From positions 1-64,000 of the forward strand of contig CANLBM010000006.1 in NCBI GenBank assembly GCA_947488845.1: a stretch of 64,000 bases of DNA, in the 5' to 3' direction. How positions within the stretch are numbered: the stretch's first letter is position 1; each line of letters starts with the position of its first letter. The position numbers and the translations under genes were made by a program. The notes beneath the pieces were generated by a model. The model was not told the origin of the DNA. It searched no databases and saw only the letters and a program-made list of their open reading frames with translations. Below are positions 1 through 8,456 of this stretch, in pieces. Source of the stretch: an uncultured Sphingomonadaceae bacterium. GTDB lineage: Bacteria; Pseudomonadota; Alphaproteobacteria; Sphingomonadales; Sphingomonadaceae.

Positions 1-945
1 CCGGAACCTTGAAGTTCCCGGGTCTGGAGCCGCCGCCCACATGTCCCTTCATCTTTCATTACAATGTCAAAGAGCCCGTCAAAACACAGACAACGATTTT
101 TCCCGCTATCGCTACCGGGGAGAACCGCTGTTTACTAATTTTGACGACCAGTACAGTGGGGCCCTTCCGAGCCGCGTCGTCCTGATGAAACGTCCTCTAG
201 ATGGATGAAGTGATTCGGTCAACAGTGCTGACGCAGAATAATCACTCTTCTTTTCTCATTCGGCTTATCGGGGGATTTTCGCCCCTGTCAGGACCGGAAA
301 AACGCCCATCAGTGCAGCAGGATTCTGCCGTTTGCAAAAGTCGCGTGTGGAAAAGGGGTCGACCCGCGCTGCGGGCTCAATGTCACAAGACGACTGATCG
401 AAAACATGTCGCCTGCCCCATATCCCGGTTCGATCATGACCGCCGCGGTGCCGAAGCTCGCGATTCGCGAAAGCGATGCACAGGACATGTCTGTCGCGAT
501 TCATTCCGTACGCCCCCTCACTACCCAGCAGGAAGGCAACGAGCCTCCCCTCGCTTCGAGCCCATCGGAAGCGCCTCCGGCGCGGGGTCCGCGGCAGAAG
601 ATATCCAAAGCCGCAACGTTGCCGCTGCATAGCCTGAATCGACCAATCACCGGCGATAACTCAGATGGGATACTTCTCATATATAGTCGACAGGTCGCAG
701 AGCGCCCCGAGGGGTTGTCCCATGAATCAAATGGCTAGACCGCCCGAGCAAATTCGCATTGCCATTCGCCGCGCGCGTCTCATGGCAATATCAAAACACA
801 AAATTATCAGGGATCTGGTTTCTCTACCCTTCGATTAAACGGCTTTGCCGGAAATTCTCCATTGATCAAATCCAGTTTTCCGTTCGGCGATTTCCGTTGC
901 AGAACCATTCCTATGCTATAATTGTAGTGTTTACTATCTTATAAA
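1..945. other. No convincing gene
   Basis: I find no gene I can support here. A plus-strand open frame at 406-738 has plausible codons but no good ribosome binding site and no recognisable family, and it is overlapped by unrelated frames on both strands. The last 150 bases are AT-rich and probably hold the promoter of the cytochrome gene that starts at 961. The segment may be decayed accessory DNA. Confidence 0.5.
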
Positions 946-960
946 GTGAGGGGGAGTGAA

Positions 961-1353
961 ATGCGCGGGATATTACCAGTGCTTCTATTGCTGTCAGCAT
1001 GCGGCTCCAACACCGGAGACAATTCTTCAGGGGGAACAGGCGGTGAAGCCGCTGATCTTGCTCCCAGCGCAGAGCAGATCGATTTTGCCCGCACCGCGGT
1101 TCCGGCAGACAGCAAACTGGCTGCAAAATATGAACGGTCGTGCCGCACCTGTCACAGCGCGATCGATGCAGCAGCACCATTGACCGGCCACAAGGAGGCC
1201 TGGGCTGCCCGGTCAAGCGAAAGAGGCCAGGCAGGTCTGCTTGCGCAAACCAAAAGCGGTTTCAATGCGATGCCGGCCATGGGCCTCTGCAATGATTGTA
1301 GCGACGAGGACCTGAGCGCGATGATTGAATTTATGTCGGGGAGGACAGAATAA
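961..1353 (+). CDS. Small lipoprotein cytochrome c
   Basis: A 130-residue c-type cytochrome, probably anchored outside the inner membrane. The N-terminus is a short hydrophobic stretch ending in a lipobox (LSAC, Cys14). One haem motif, CRTCH, lies at 61-65; M104 or M107 in the MPAMG segment is the likely sixth ligand. The C-terminal NDCSDEDL segment resembles cytochrome c5-type proteins. I chose ATG 961 because GAGGGGGAG sits 5 bases upstream; an in-frame GTG at 946 lies before that site. The stop overlaps the start of the next gene (TAATG), so the two are translationally coupled. The likely role is electron acceptor for the exported oxidase downstream, which is inference from position. Confidence 0.85.
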   Translation: MRGILPVLLLLSACGSNTGDNSSGGTGGEAADLAPSAEQIDFARTAVPADSKLAAKYERSCRTCHSAIDAAAPLTGHKEAWAARSSERGQAGLLAQTKSGFNAMPAMGLCNDCSDEDLSAMIEFMSGRTE

Positions 1354-2771
1354 TGCCAATTTCACGCAGAGCGATTTTATTTGGGGGCGGTGTTGCAACT
1401 GCGGCTGCAGCAATTCCGGTCGGCAGCCATCTGGTCTGGCAATCAAAAGAATTCCAGCGTCCCGATTTCAATCCAGATTTGCCCATGGCGCCTGCTGGCA
1501 GACGATCCTGGATGAATTGGTCGGGGATCGAACGCGCCACCCCGAAACAGATTGCCGCTCCGACCAGTGTCGACGAGATTGTAGAAACTCTGAAGTCTTC
1601 GCCCGCTCCCATTCGCGCGGTCGGAAGCGGGCATAGTTTTTCACCCCTCGTTCCATCCGAAGGTACTATATTGGACATTGGCGCAATCGCCGGTCTGCAA
1701 AAATATGATACCGTCGCGCAGACAGCATCTTTCGGTGCCGGCACCCGTCTTCAGAACGCCGCTCGCGCGCTCGGCGAGCATGGCCTCGGGTTCAAGAATA
1801 TGCCGGATATCGACATACCAACATTCGCCGGGGCCTGTTCAACCGGCACCCACGGTACCGGCTATAATATGACGGCTATTCATGATTATGTCGAAGGCTT
1901 CCAACTCGTTACCGCCTCTGGTGACATCAAAGAAGTGAGTCGCGGCAGCGATCCCGATCTGTTCGCAGCGGGTAAAGTTTCGCTGGGTGCGTTAGGGATA
2001 ATCACGCGTTACGACCTCAAGGTTTCGAAGGAGGTAAATTTACGCAGAACGGTAACAGTCTTACCCATCGGTGAATTGCTGGAGCAGTTTGAAAACAATT
2101 TCAAGAACCACAGGAACTTTGAATTCTATTATCTGCCGAACACCGGCATGGCTGCCGCTATCGTGCTCGATTTGCACGAAGGCGAAATTACCGGGCGCGC
2201 ACCCACACAAGATGATGATACGCTGGAACAGCTACAGTCGTTGCGCGATAATTTTGGATGGGCACCGTGGCTGCGATCAAAGATCGCACAAACTGCTCTC
2301 AAACCCGGAGTTTTTGAGGATGAAAGCGACAAGAGCTGGAAATTGCTTTCTACAGCACGGCCCACCAAGTTCAATGAAATGGAATATCATGTTCCACTGA
2401 ATGAAGGTTTGAAAACCGTCCAAAAAATAATCGAGATGGCCGATTCACGGAATTTCTTCTTCTTTCCGATTGAAGTCAGGGTCACGGCGCCGGACGATGC
2501 GTGGCTGAGCCCGTTTAATGATGGACGGAGGGTTTCGATTTCCATTCATGCTGCACGCAACGAAAAATATGATTATTTCTTCTCCGAGTTCGAACCTGTG
2601 TTTCTGAAAATGGGAGGCAGACCGCATTGGGGAAAATTGCACAGTCTGGGCGCCAAGCAACTGGCAAACATCTATCCCAAGTTCGAACAATTTGCCGAAT
2701 TACGCCGCGGCCTGGATCCGGGCGGCAAGTTCGCCAGCCCCTATATGAAAAAAATCTGGGGAATTGCGTAA
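1353..2771 (+). CDS. Tat-exported FAD-linked oxidase, D-arabinono-1,4-lactone oxidase (ALO) family
   Basis: A 472-residue flavoprotein of the VAO/ALO type, related to sugar-lactone oxidases. The N-terminus carries a twin-arginine signal (SRRAILFGGG), so the folded enzyme should be exported. The FAD-binding domain is at about 60-240, with VGSGHS and the STGTHGTG segment typical of FAD_binding_4. The ALO substrate domain follows, and the C-terminus keeps the HWGK signature. Most family members reduce O2 or an electron carrier; the cytochrome gene fused by overlap to its 5' end suggests electrons pass to cytochrome c here (inference). The substrate is unknown. It forms an apparent operon with the cytochrome and the PLP enzyme 22 bases downstream. 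Confidence 0.88.
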   Translation: MPISRRAILFGGGVATAAAAIPVGSHLVWQSKEFQRPDFNPDLPMAPAGRRSWMNWSGIERATPKQIAAPTSVDEIVETLKSSPAPIRAVGSGHSFSPLVPSEGTILDIGAIAGLQKYDTVAQTASFGAGTRLQNAARALGEHGLGFKNMPDIDIPTFAGACSTGTHGTGYNMTAIHDYVEGFQLVTASGDIKEVSRGSDPDLFAAGKVSLGALGIITRYDLKVSKEVNLRRTVTVLPIGELLEQFENNFKNHRNFEFYYLPNTGMAAAIVLDLHEGEITGRAPTQDDDTLEQLQSLRDNFGWAPWLRSKIAQTALKPGVFEDESDKSWKLLSTARPTKFNEMEYHVPLNEGLKTVQKIIEMADSRNFFFFPIEVRVTAPDDAWLSPFNDGRRVSISIHAARNEKYDYFFSEFEPVFLKMGGRPHWGKLHSLGAKQLANIYPKFEQFAELRRGLDPGGKFASPYMKKIWGIA

Positions 2772-2793
2772 TCAATCACTGGAGGGTGTTACG

Positions 2794-4077
2794 ATGGGAA
2801 TGAAGATCACGAGAAGAAAAGTGCTGGTCGGTAGCGCTGCATTGGTGACCGCAGCGGCTATCGTGAACCGGCCTGCCGACGCAAGCGGTCCGCGAGATCC
2901 GTATTTTCTGGACATGCAAAAGGCATTAAAAGCTGCAGATATAGCGCAGCCGACGCTGGTTGTGGATCGTGCGCGCTTGAACGCGAATATCGATCAGCTG
3001 ATGTCGGACCTGCCCTCCGATATGGGTTATAGAATAGTTGCGAAGTCCCTGCCCTCCATCGAACTGATCCGACATATCCGGGAACGCACAAAAACCGATC
3101 GTCTGATGACGTTCAATTTGCCGATGCTGATGACATTGTCCGAAACAATGCCAACGGCAAGCCAGTTGATCGGAAAACCTTTCCCCGCACAAGCTGCGCA
3201 AAATTATCTGGAAAAATTGCCCGTCGAATATGCCGAGGCCACACAGAATGTCGAATGGCTGATCGACACACCGGAGCGTCTCGCAAAATATCAGGCGATT
3301 GGCGAAGCCGCGGGTTCAATCATGCCGATCAATATCGAACTGGATGTCGGCCTGCACCGGGGGGGCATGAAGCCGGGCTCTGAACTCGACACCATGCTCA
3401 GAACGATAAAGGCCTCCAAAAACCTGAAATTTGCCGGCTTCATGGGCTATGAACCGCATGTCGCGAAAATACCGGTGATAATGGGCTGGCAAGCACGCGT
3501 TAAAAATGAAGCCTGGAATATTTACCGCGCCGCGATCAACAACGCCCAGTCGGTATTTGGCCAAGATGTGACTAAAACGATGACACGCAATGCTGCCGGA
3601 AGTCCAACATACCGCCTTTATAAAGACACCGGCATTGCAAATGAAATTTCTGCGGGCTCTGCTCTGGTCAAGCCGGTGGATTTCGATACCGAGTTACTTC
3701 GCGATTTTCAGCCGGCCTCCTTTATAGCAACCCCGGTTATAAAGAGTAGCAAGGATATGCAAACAGCAGGTCTTGAATTCGCCGATGGGCTGAAAAATGC
3801 ATATGATCCGAATCTGGCGCAATCAGTTTTCATTCACGGCGGGCACTGGCTCGCGGCTCCGGTCGATCCTCCAGGCTTGCGGCTGAACAGCACTTTCGGA
3901 AGATCCAGCAACCAGGAATTGTTAAACGCCGGGGCATCCACCGATATCGAGCCGGACGATTTTGTCTTCCTGAGACCAACCCAGAGCGAAGCGGTATTTT
4001 TGCAATTTGGTGATATTGCTGTTTACGAAAATGGTCAAATTGTCGATAGATGGTCCGTATTTCCGGCATCGGCATAG
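2794..4077 (+). CDS. Tat-exported PLP-dependent alanine racemase / D-threonine aldolase-like protein
   Basis: A fold-type III PLP enzyme of about 427 residues. A twin-arginine signal (TRRKVLVGS) precedes a hydrophobic stretch ending near ADA-S, so the protein is predicted to be periplasmic. The alanine racemase N-terminal barrel begins at about 52 (PTLVVDRARLNANI). The expected PLP lysine is K84 in VAKSLPS. The C-terminal half resembles the D-serine dehydratase-like domain of DSD1/D-threonine aldolases. ATG 2794 is chosen because GGAGG lies 8 bases upstream; the longer TTG-start frame overlaps the preceding gene. An exported member beside a flavin oxidase and a cytochrome is unusual. The reaction (racemisation, aldol cleavage or dehydration) cannot be decided from sequence. 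Confidence 0.85.
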   Translation: MGMKITRRKVLVGSAALVTAAAIVNRPADASGPRDPYFLDMQKALKAADIAQPTLVVDRARLNANIDQLMSDLPSDMGYRIVAKSLPSIELIRHIRERTKTDRLMTFNLPMLMTLSETMPTASQLIGKPFPAQAAQNYLEKLPVEYAEATQNVEWLIDTPERLAKYQAIGEAAGSIMPINIELDVGLHRGGMKPGSELDTMLRTIKASKNLKFAGFMGYEPHVAKIPVIMGWQARVKNEAWNIYRAAINNAQSVFGQDVTKTMTRNAAGSPTYRLYKDTGIANEISAGSALVKPVDFDTELLRDFQPASFIATPVIKSSKDMQTAGLEFADGLKNAYDPNLAQSVFIHGGHWLAAPVDPPGLRLNSTFGRSSNQELLNAGASTDIEPDDFVFLRPTQSEAVFLQFGDIAVYENGQIVDRWSVFPASA

Positions 4078-4176
4078 AATTGCAAAAGACCTTTTGACGG
4101 GCAGTATTTTCCTGGATCACAGTCTTCTGGTTGGCCGATATCTTTACCCTGGAGGCGAAACAACTAGAAGGTAAGC

Positions 4177-4803
4177 ATGCCAAAATCTGCACATCAGAAG
4201 ACAGTTCCGGTTCAGGCGCGCGCCAGAGAAACATACGAGCAACTGCTGGCATCTGCCCAGGAAATATTGGCTGAATGCGGTTTCGAAGCTCTGAATTCCA
4301 ATATTGTCTGTCAGCGCGCCAAGTTGACGCCGCCGGCATTTTACAGGTACTTCAGCGACAAATATGATATTTTGGCAGTCTTGGGCGACAGGCTGATGGA
4401 TGTGCAAAATGCTGTTCTGGAAGCTGGAGACAAGGACATTCCTTTTACCAGGGAGAGCTTTATCGAGCGCTCCGTGGCGGACCAACATGCGACAATTGCG
4501 GTGACAAAAGAATTCATGGGCGCCTATCCGCTGCTGGTGTCTATGCGCGCCATTCCCGAACTACGTCCGGTTCGCATAAATTCACACGACAAGATGTCTG
4601 CTATTGTTGCTGCACAGCTATATGCACAGGGAGCACAAGGAGGACTTTCTGATTTGCAGGCAAAATGCCGCCTGGGGATTGAAATGGGATATGCATCGCT
4701 GGAAATGCTTTTTGAAACAGATTTTGAAAATCAGGACATGGTCATACTTGGTACCGCTAACGCGTTGTTTGGAATAATTGATATGGCAGACCCTTCAAAA
4801 TGA
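4177..4803 (+). CDS. TetR/AcrR family transcriptional regulator
   Basis: A 208-residue regulator. The N-terminal helix-turn-helix is at about 24-70, with the TetR signature around TPPAFYRYFSDKYDIL. The remainder is a variable ligand-binding and dimerisation domain that I cannot assign to a subfamily. It lies 99 bases after the PLP enzyme gene in the same direction and probably controls the upstream oxidase/cytochrome/PLP set or its own transcription; that is inference from position. Confidence 0.88.
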   Translation: MPKSAHQKTVPVQARARETYEQLLASAQEILAECGFEALNSNIVCQRAKLTPPAFYRYFSDKYDILAVLGDRLMDVQNAVLEAGDKDIPFTRESFIERSVADQHATIAVTKEFMGAYPLLVSMRAIPELRPVRINSHDKMSAIVAAQLYAQGAQGGLSDLQAKCRLGIEMGYASLEMLFETDFENQDMVILGTANALFGIIDMADPSK

Positions 4804-5173
4804 TCGGGCCGTCGCGCGCAAGCTGACGATGCCGTGGCGGCGACAATAAAGCCGATGACTGTCCTTCTTCTGGAAACTCATGGTGGTTACGCTCCCTGTC
4901 CCGCCTGATTAATGACTAGGCCAGCCACAGCCAAAATGCCGAGCGCTTTTAGCGCGTCACAGCGTAACCTAAGAATGAGGAATAACCCGCGCGTCTGCAG
5001 CCGGTCTGAAATGCGCCCGGAAGCCGGATCTCGCATGCACTCACCGGCAAGTCCCGAGACGAAAATTGCAGACCCGGCAGCAACTAACCTCGCACACGCT
5101 GAAGAGAGGAGACCAAGTTGACCGCTTGGGTCAAATCCTGCATCGCCTGATGGTAACCCCGGAAAGGACCCCA
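4804..5173. other. Intergenic, no supported gene
   Basis: These 370 bases contain overlapping open frames on both strands (for example minus 4887-5174), but none has a family resemblance or a good start site. The last 15 bases hold the ribosome binding site (GGAAAGGA) of the GST gene. Confidence 0.5.
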
Positions 5174-6082
5174 ATGCCTGACATTCTTTTTCATCAATAT
5201 GATAGTTCGCCCTTTTCAGAGAAGGTTCGCGTTTGTCTTGGCATCAAGAAGCTGGCCTGGACTGCAGTAGATCAACCGGTGATCATGCCCAAGCCTGAAC
5301 TTGTGGCGCTGACGGGCGGATATCGCCGTATTCCGGTCATGCAGATCGGTGCAGACATTTACTGTGACAGCCAGCTAATCGTCAGGGAACTTGAACGACG
5401 CTTTCCCGAACCAACTTTGTTTCCGCATGGTGACCACGGCTTGGCGCACGCCAGTGCGGTGTGGTCGGACCGCGCGCTCTTCCAGGCAGCGGTTGCGATC
5501 ATCTTCGGCGGGCTTGGCGACAAAGTCCCGGCGGCTTTTATCAACGACCGCGCAGCCCTTTCGGGGCGTCCGTTTGACCCGGCGGCCATGCAGGCAGCCG
5601 TCCCCCACATGGAAGCGCAGATGCGAGCCCATGTCGCTTTGCTGTCTGATCAGCTTGCAGACGGGCGCAGGTTCCTGACCGGTGACCGTGCCGGGCTGGT
5701 TGATGCAAATGCTTATTACAACTTGTGGTTCATCCGGTCTGCCTTTCCCCCGGCGGCAGGCCTGTTCGAGAGCATGGCTCACGTGCCTGGATGGTTGGAG
5801 AGGGTAAAGGCGATCGGTCATGGCGAGCGATCGGCGGTTAGCCGCGAAGACGCGCTCGATATTGCGCGAACATCCGAGCCGATGGCCAGCACAGTTGCGT
5901 CTCGGGACGCCGGACTCGAAGGCCAGCGAGTGACCGTTGCCGCCGATGACTATGGGCGCGATGCAGTCCAGGGAGTGCTTGTCAGCTCGTCCGAACATCA
6001 TGTCTCGATCAGCCGCGAAGATCCCCGGGTCGGCCAGGTTGTTGTCCACTTCCCGCGGATCGGATTTTCCGTGCAGAATTGA
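5174..6082 (+). CDS. Glutathione S-transferase family protein
   Basis: A 302-residue cytosolic GST-like protein. The thioredoxin-like domain covers about 1-80 (HQYDSSPFSEKVRVCL, then RRIPVMQIG and the glutathione-binding DSQLIVREL). The helical C-terminal domain follows, with a 60-80 residue extension (TVAADDYGRDAVQGVL) beyond the usual ~220-residue GST that I do not recognise. ATG 5174 is preceded by GGAAAGGA; the open frame extends upstream to 5066 without a site. The substrate is unknown. It stands alone, ahead of the tRNA-fragment/Fic scar. Confidence 0.85.
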   Translation: MPDILFHQYDSSPFSEKVRVCLGIKKLAWTAVDQPVIMPKPELVALTGGYRRIPVMQIGADIYCDSQLIVRELERRFPEPTLFPHGDHGLAHASAVWSDRALFQAAVAIIFGGLGDKVPAAFINDRAALSGRPFDPAAMQAAVPHMEAQMRAHVALLSDQLADGRRFLTGDRAGLVDANAYYNLWFIRSAFPPAAGLFESMAHVPGWLERVKAIGHGERSAVSREDALDIARTSEPMASTVASRDAGLEGQRVTVAADDYGRDAVQGVLVSSSEHHVSISREDPRVGQVVVHFPRIGFSVQN

Positions 6083-6099
6083 CGCAGCATATTGCGTGA

Positions 6100-6136
6100 A
6101 GAATTCGAACCTGCGACCTTCAGGCTTATGAGCCGG
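6100..6136 (-). pseudogene. tRNA-Met gene fragment (anticodon loop to T loop), probable integration scar
   Basis: Read on the minus strand, this stretch contains GGCTCATAA (a CAU anticodon loop) followed by GAAGGTCGCAGGTTCGAAT, which is the variable loop and T arm of initiator-type tRNA-Met as I know it. No acceptor stem, D arm or CCA end is present and the anticodon stem is imperfect, so it is not a functional tRNA. Integrases often recombine in exactly this part of tRNA genes, and a truncated mobile-associated Fic gene lies 180 bases away. I read it as an old attachment-site remnant. The surrounding 6083-6315 is AT-rich and holds nothing else I can name. Confidence 0.55.
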
Positions 6137-6315
6137 AACATGCGATATGTAAAATACTGTTTTTAAACAATATTTAAGGGGGTACCATAATTTTTGTGCG
6201 AGAGATATTGAAGAGCGAATCAACAAAAATAGAGCTTAATATACTGATTTATATAGATAATAAAATTATGCGCGCCGGATGTCCTCTGAAATGAGTACAA
6301 TTGGGAGAAATATGC

Positions 6316-6720
6316 CTACCCGCGTGCAAACTTTTTCAATGGTTCAATGTCACTACCGTCGGCAGCTTGCAATGCCCTGACATCGGCCTTTCGCGTTTTG
6401 CAGGGATCAACCAAGCTCATGCGCCCCCATGTGAATGGTGGTTGCCCTAGCTCCATCGCTAATAAATCACCCGCCAAACGGGAGTGTCTGCCATTGCCAT
6501 TTGGAAACGGATGAATTGATACCAGTCGGTGACTAAACCGAACGGCAATTTCATCGGGGGAATAAGTTTTATTTTCCACCCAAAACCGGACGTCATCCAC
6601 TAGCTGACGCATTTCAGTGGGTATCCGATAAGCGTCGATGCCAATATTGCGCGGCGTTTGGCGATATTGCCCTGCCCATTTCCAAACCTCGCCAAACATC
6701 TGCTTATGCAGTTCCTTCAA
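6316..6720 (-). pseudogene. 5'-truncated Fic domain protein (mobile mystery protein B-like)
   Basis: A 134-residue Fic-domain protein with the catalytic motif HPFPNGNGRH at about 70-79, the AMPylation active site of the family. It resembles the C-terminal two thirds of mobile mystery protein B, which is normally about 200 residues and is encoded on integrated elements. Family-like residues (DALDDAF) continue in frame upstream of the only available start, a TTG at 6720, and run into the 3' end of the DUF1971 gene. The N-terminal part is therefore lost. The core motif is intact, so expression from the TTG with residual activity cannot be excluded. No mobile mystery protein A partner is present. 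Confidence 0.7.
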
Positions 6721-7034
6721 AAAGGCGTCGTCCAGAGCATCAGCTTTGCGCCCAGCGGATGTTCGTGATAGAATTCCACCTGCATTTTCATCGGGCCTAC
6801 GAGATTGACAAAATGCGGCGATTGCGGAGGAATTGGTGCGGGATTATCGACCGTGACCAATTGCCTTGATGGCGGGTCGATGAACACAAGTTCAACCTCG
6901 CCTTCCAGCACCCGCAGCAAACCCCAGGTACCATCTTTGGTATTGTGTCTGTTGCGCAGGGCAGCCGGCAAGCTAATCTCGTCAAATATCGGTGACGAAC
7001 CATAAGGAGCGAGGGCTCTGGAAGCGCCGGCCAT
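6717..7034 (-). CDS. DUF1971 domain protein
   Basis: A small cytosolic protein of 105 residues. APYGSSPIFDEISLPAALR near the start and the segment around PHFVNLVGPMKMQVEFYH match the DUF1971 family, whose members are often near tellurite- or nitric-oxide-related genes. The start ATG overlaps the stop of the upstream membrane protein gene (TGATG), which fixes the start. The last residues (about HPLGAKLMLWTTPF) probably derive from the recombination junction with the Fic fragment, because the two genes share their final 4 bases. The function of the family is not established; cupin-like small-molecule binding is a guess. Confidence 0.82.
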   Translation of the reverse strand: MAGASRALAPYGSSPIFDEISLPAALRNRHNTKDGTWGLLRVLEGEVELVFIDPPSRQLVTVDNPAPIPPQSPHFVNLVGPMKMQVEFYHEHPLGAKLMLWTTPF

Positions 7035-7477
7035 CAGACGAGAGCCCGGATGACGGCAAAGGCGCAGGCAAATAAAGCCAGCAAGACCGGCACCGTCAGA
7101 ATCTGGGCATTTGCCGCCCGATTGTTCATCCATCCGGTTTGTGTTTCGATACCGCCAATCGGATCAATCGGCGGCAAGGCCTTGCGCTCGGCCGCGGTGA
7201 CATTGTTCAGGACTGCGGCGGTACCAAAATACATCACGGCATAGGCAATGCTGACCACCAGCACGAATATCGCTGCCGTGCCATGACCGGTGGCAATGAA
7301 AAGAGCGCCGAAAAAGACGGCATAAGAAATGAACATCGTGAGCCAGACCGAACCAGGCAGTTCAAAGGTGCGAATCTCGTGTGATGGTACATTACAGCCT
7401 TCCGGCATATATTCCATCTCTGCCATGATCTCGGCGGTAATTGCTTGTCCGCCTTCCATCTGAAAATCCATCAACAT
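7034..7477 (-). CDS. Small membrane protein, unknown function
   Basis: A 147-residue protein with a polar N-terminus (MLMDFQMEGGQAITAEIMAE) and three hydrophobic segments at about 46-65, 70-92 and 125-146. I do not recognise the family. AGAGGAGAAG lies 6 bases before the ATG, a strong ribosome binding site. It is sandwiched between truncated haemoglobin and DUF1971 in one transcription unit, so a role in nitric oxide or oxygen-limited physiology is likely by association only. Confidence 0.78.
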   Translation of the reverse strand: MLMDFQMEGGQAITAEIMAEMEYMPEGCNVPSHEIRTFELPGSVWLTMFISYAVFFGALFIATGHGTAAIFVLVVSIAYAVMYFGTAAVLNNVTAAERKALPPIDPIGGIETQTGWMNNRAANAQILTVPVLLALFACAFAVIRALV

Positions 7478-7503
7478 GATTGCTTCTCCTCTTGGTTGTC
7501 CTT

Positions 7504-7947
7504 TTAACGGGAAATCGATTCCATACCGCCGCGCTGGACCTTGATACCGGTGAGCAGACTTTCCGCGATCCGTTCGGCGGCCTGGCGGAAGACCTGCGCG
7601 GCGGCTTCATTGGGTGCAATATTGTCGAGAGTCTGGTTCCAAAGCACCAGCCACCGGTCGAAATGCATATTATCGAGGCCACCGACGGCGATATGCTTGA
7701 GCATGGGATTGCCGCGAAAACGGCCCGATTCGAGGGTCACAGAAGCCCAGAAATCTTTCATTCGCGCGAGATGCGGGGGCCAGTCGACGACATGGGCCAT
7801 GAAGATCGGCCCAAGCAGTTCGTCGCTGCGAATGGCGTCATAAAATGTCTCTACCAGATTGGAAATGAGCGCGTCATCAATGCCAAGCGCATTGGCTTGC
7901 GCGGTCTTTTTCGCTCTGGCCTGTTCGGCATAGCTGGCTTCGGTCAT
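7504..7947 (-). CDS. Group III truncated haemoglobin
   Basis: A 147-residue haem protein of the trHb group III family. The signature segments are visible: LVETFYDAIRSDELLGPIF at the start of the globin core, the family-typical PPHLARMKDFWASV, the proximal-region H in GNPMLKHI, and HFDRWLVLWNQTL. These proteins bind O2 or NO and are usually linked to nitric-oxide or microaerobic responses. ATG 7947 is used; the open frame reaches 8001 but the longer start would run into the nsrR promoter. It is divergent from an NsrR-type repressor, which strongly suggests NO control. Confidence 0.9.
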   Translation of the reverse strand: MTEASYAEQARAKKTAQANALGIDDALISNLVETFYDAIRSDELLGPIFMAHVVDWPPHLARMKDFWASVTLESGRFRGNPMLKHIAVGGLDNMHFDRWLVLWNQTLDNIAPNEAAAQVFRQAAERIAESLLTGIKVQRGGMESISR

Positions 7948-7994
7948 GATCTCGACTCGGATAAGGTGTATTTCATATGCACTGTTTATACCGC

Positions 7995-8028
7995 TTGGCA
8001 ATTAATAGCAATATATGATATACATCTT
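7995..8028. promoter_or_regulatory. Candidate nsrR promoter with overlapping NsrR-like operator
   Basis: On the plus strand TTGGCA (7995-8000) is followed after 17 bases by ATATAC (8018-8023), a plausible -35/-10 pair. The stretch 8006-8028 reads on the minus strand as AAGATGTATAT-C-ATATATTGCTA: one perfect half of the NsrR 11-1-11 pattern (AAGATG...) and a degenerate second half. The operator overlaps the -10, as expected for repression. Transcription would begin at about 8030, one base before the nsrR ATG. Confidence 0.45.
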
Positions 8029-8030
8029 TT

Positions 8031-8456
8031 ATGAGATTATCCGTTCATACCGATTATGCGCTCCGCACGTTGATGTATCTGGCGGCCCATGACGGCCATC
8101 ATTCGATCACCGAAATCGCCGGGCAATATGGCATTTCGAAAAACCATTTGATGAAGGTTGCCCAGCGCCTGGTGGCGGAAGGCTTTGTCGAAAGTGTCCG
8201 CGGTCGCAGCGGCGGATTGCTGCTCAACCAGCCCGCCGACACGATAAATGTCGGCAAGGTCGTCCGCACATTCGAAGATTACGGCGCCTTTGTCGAATGT
8301 TTCGACAAAGCCAGTAACAGCTGTGTGGTAAGCCCTGTCTGCGGCCTGCGTCATGTTCTGGCCGATGGCGTTGAAGTCTTCCTGCGGCATCTCGACGGGT
8401 TCACCGTGGCCGATCTGGTTGGCGACAGGGTCAGGTTTCAATCCGCCTGGAACTAA
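8031..8456 (+). CDS. nsrR: Rrf2 family regulator, NsrR-type
   Basis: A 141-residue winged-helix regulator beginning MRLSVHTDYALRTLMYLA, the classical NsrR/Rrf2 opening. Three cysteines that would hold the Fe-S cluster lie at about 90, 98 and 104 (ECF...NSCVVSPVCGL), giving C-X7-C-X5-C, slightly wider in the first interval than I expect for NsrR. The cluster senses nitric oxide in the family. It is divergent from truncated haemoglobin. There is no Shine-Dalgarno before the ATG, and the best promoter places the transcript start right at the ATG, so the mRNA may be leaderless. Confidence 0.85.
   Translation: MRLSVHTDYALRTLMYLAAHDGHHSITEIAGQYGISKNHLMKVAQRLVAEGFVESVRGRSGGLLLNQPADTINVGKVVRTFEDYGAFVECFDKASNSCVVSPVCGLRHVLADGVEVFLRHLDGFTVADLVGDRVRFQSAWN

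Noticed and set aside
201-738. Overlapping open frames on both strands, including plus 406-738
   Set aside because: No family resemblance, poor start signals and mutual overlap; kept only as possible decayed DNA.
4887-5174. Minus-strand 95-codon frame with a hydrophobic C-terminus
   Set aside because: No ribosome binding site, no family, and it overlaps the GST ribosome binding region.
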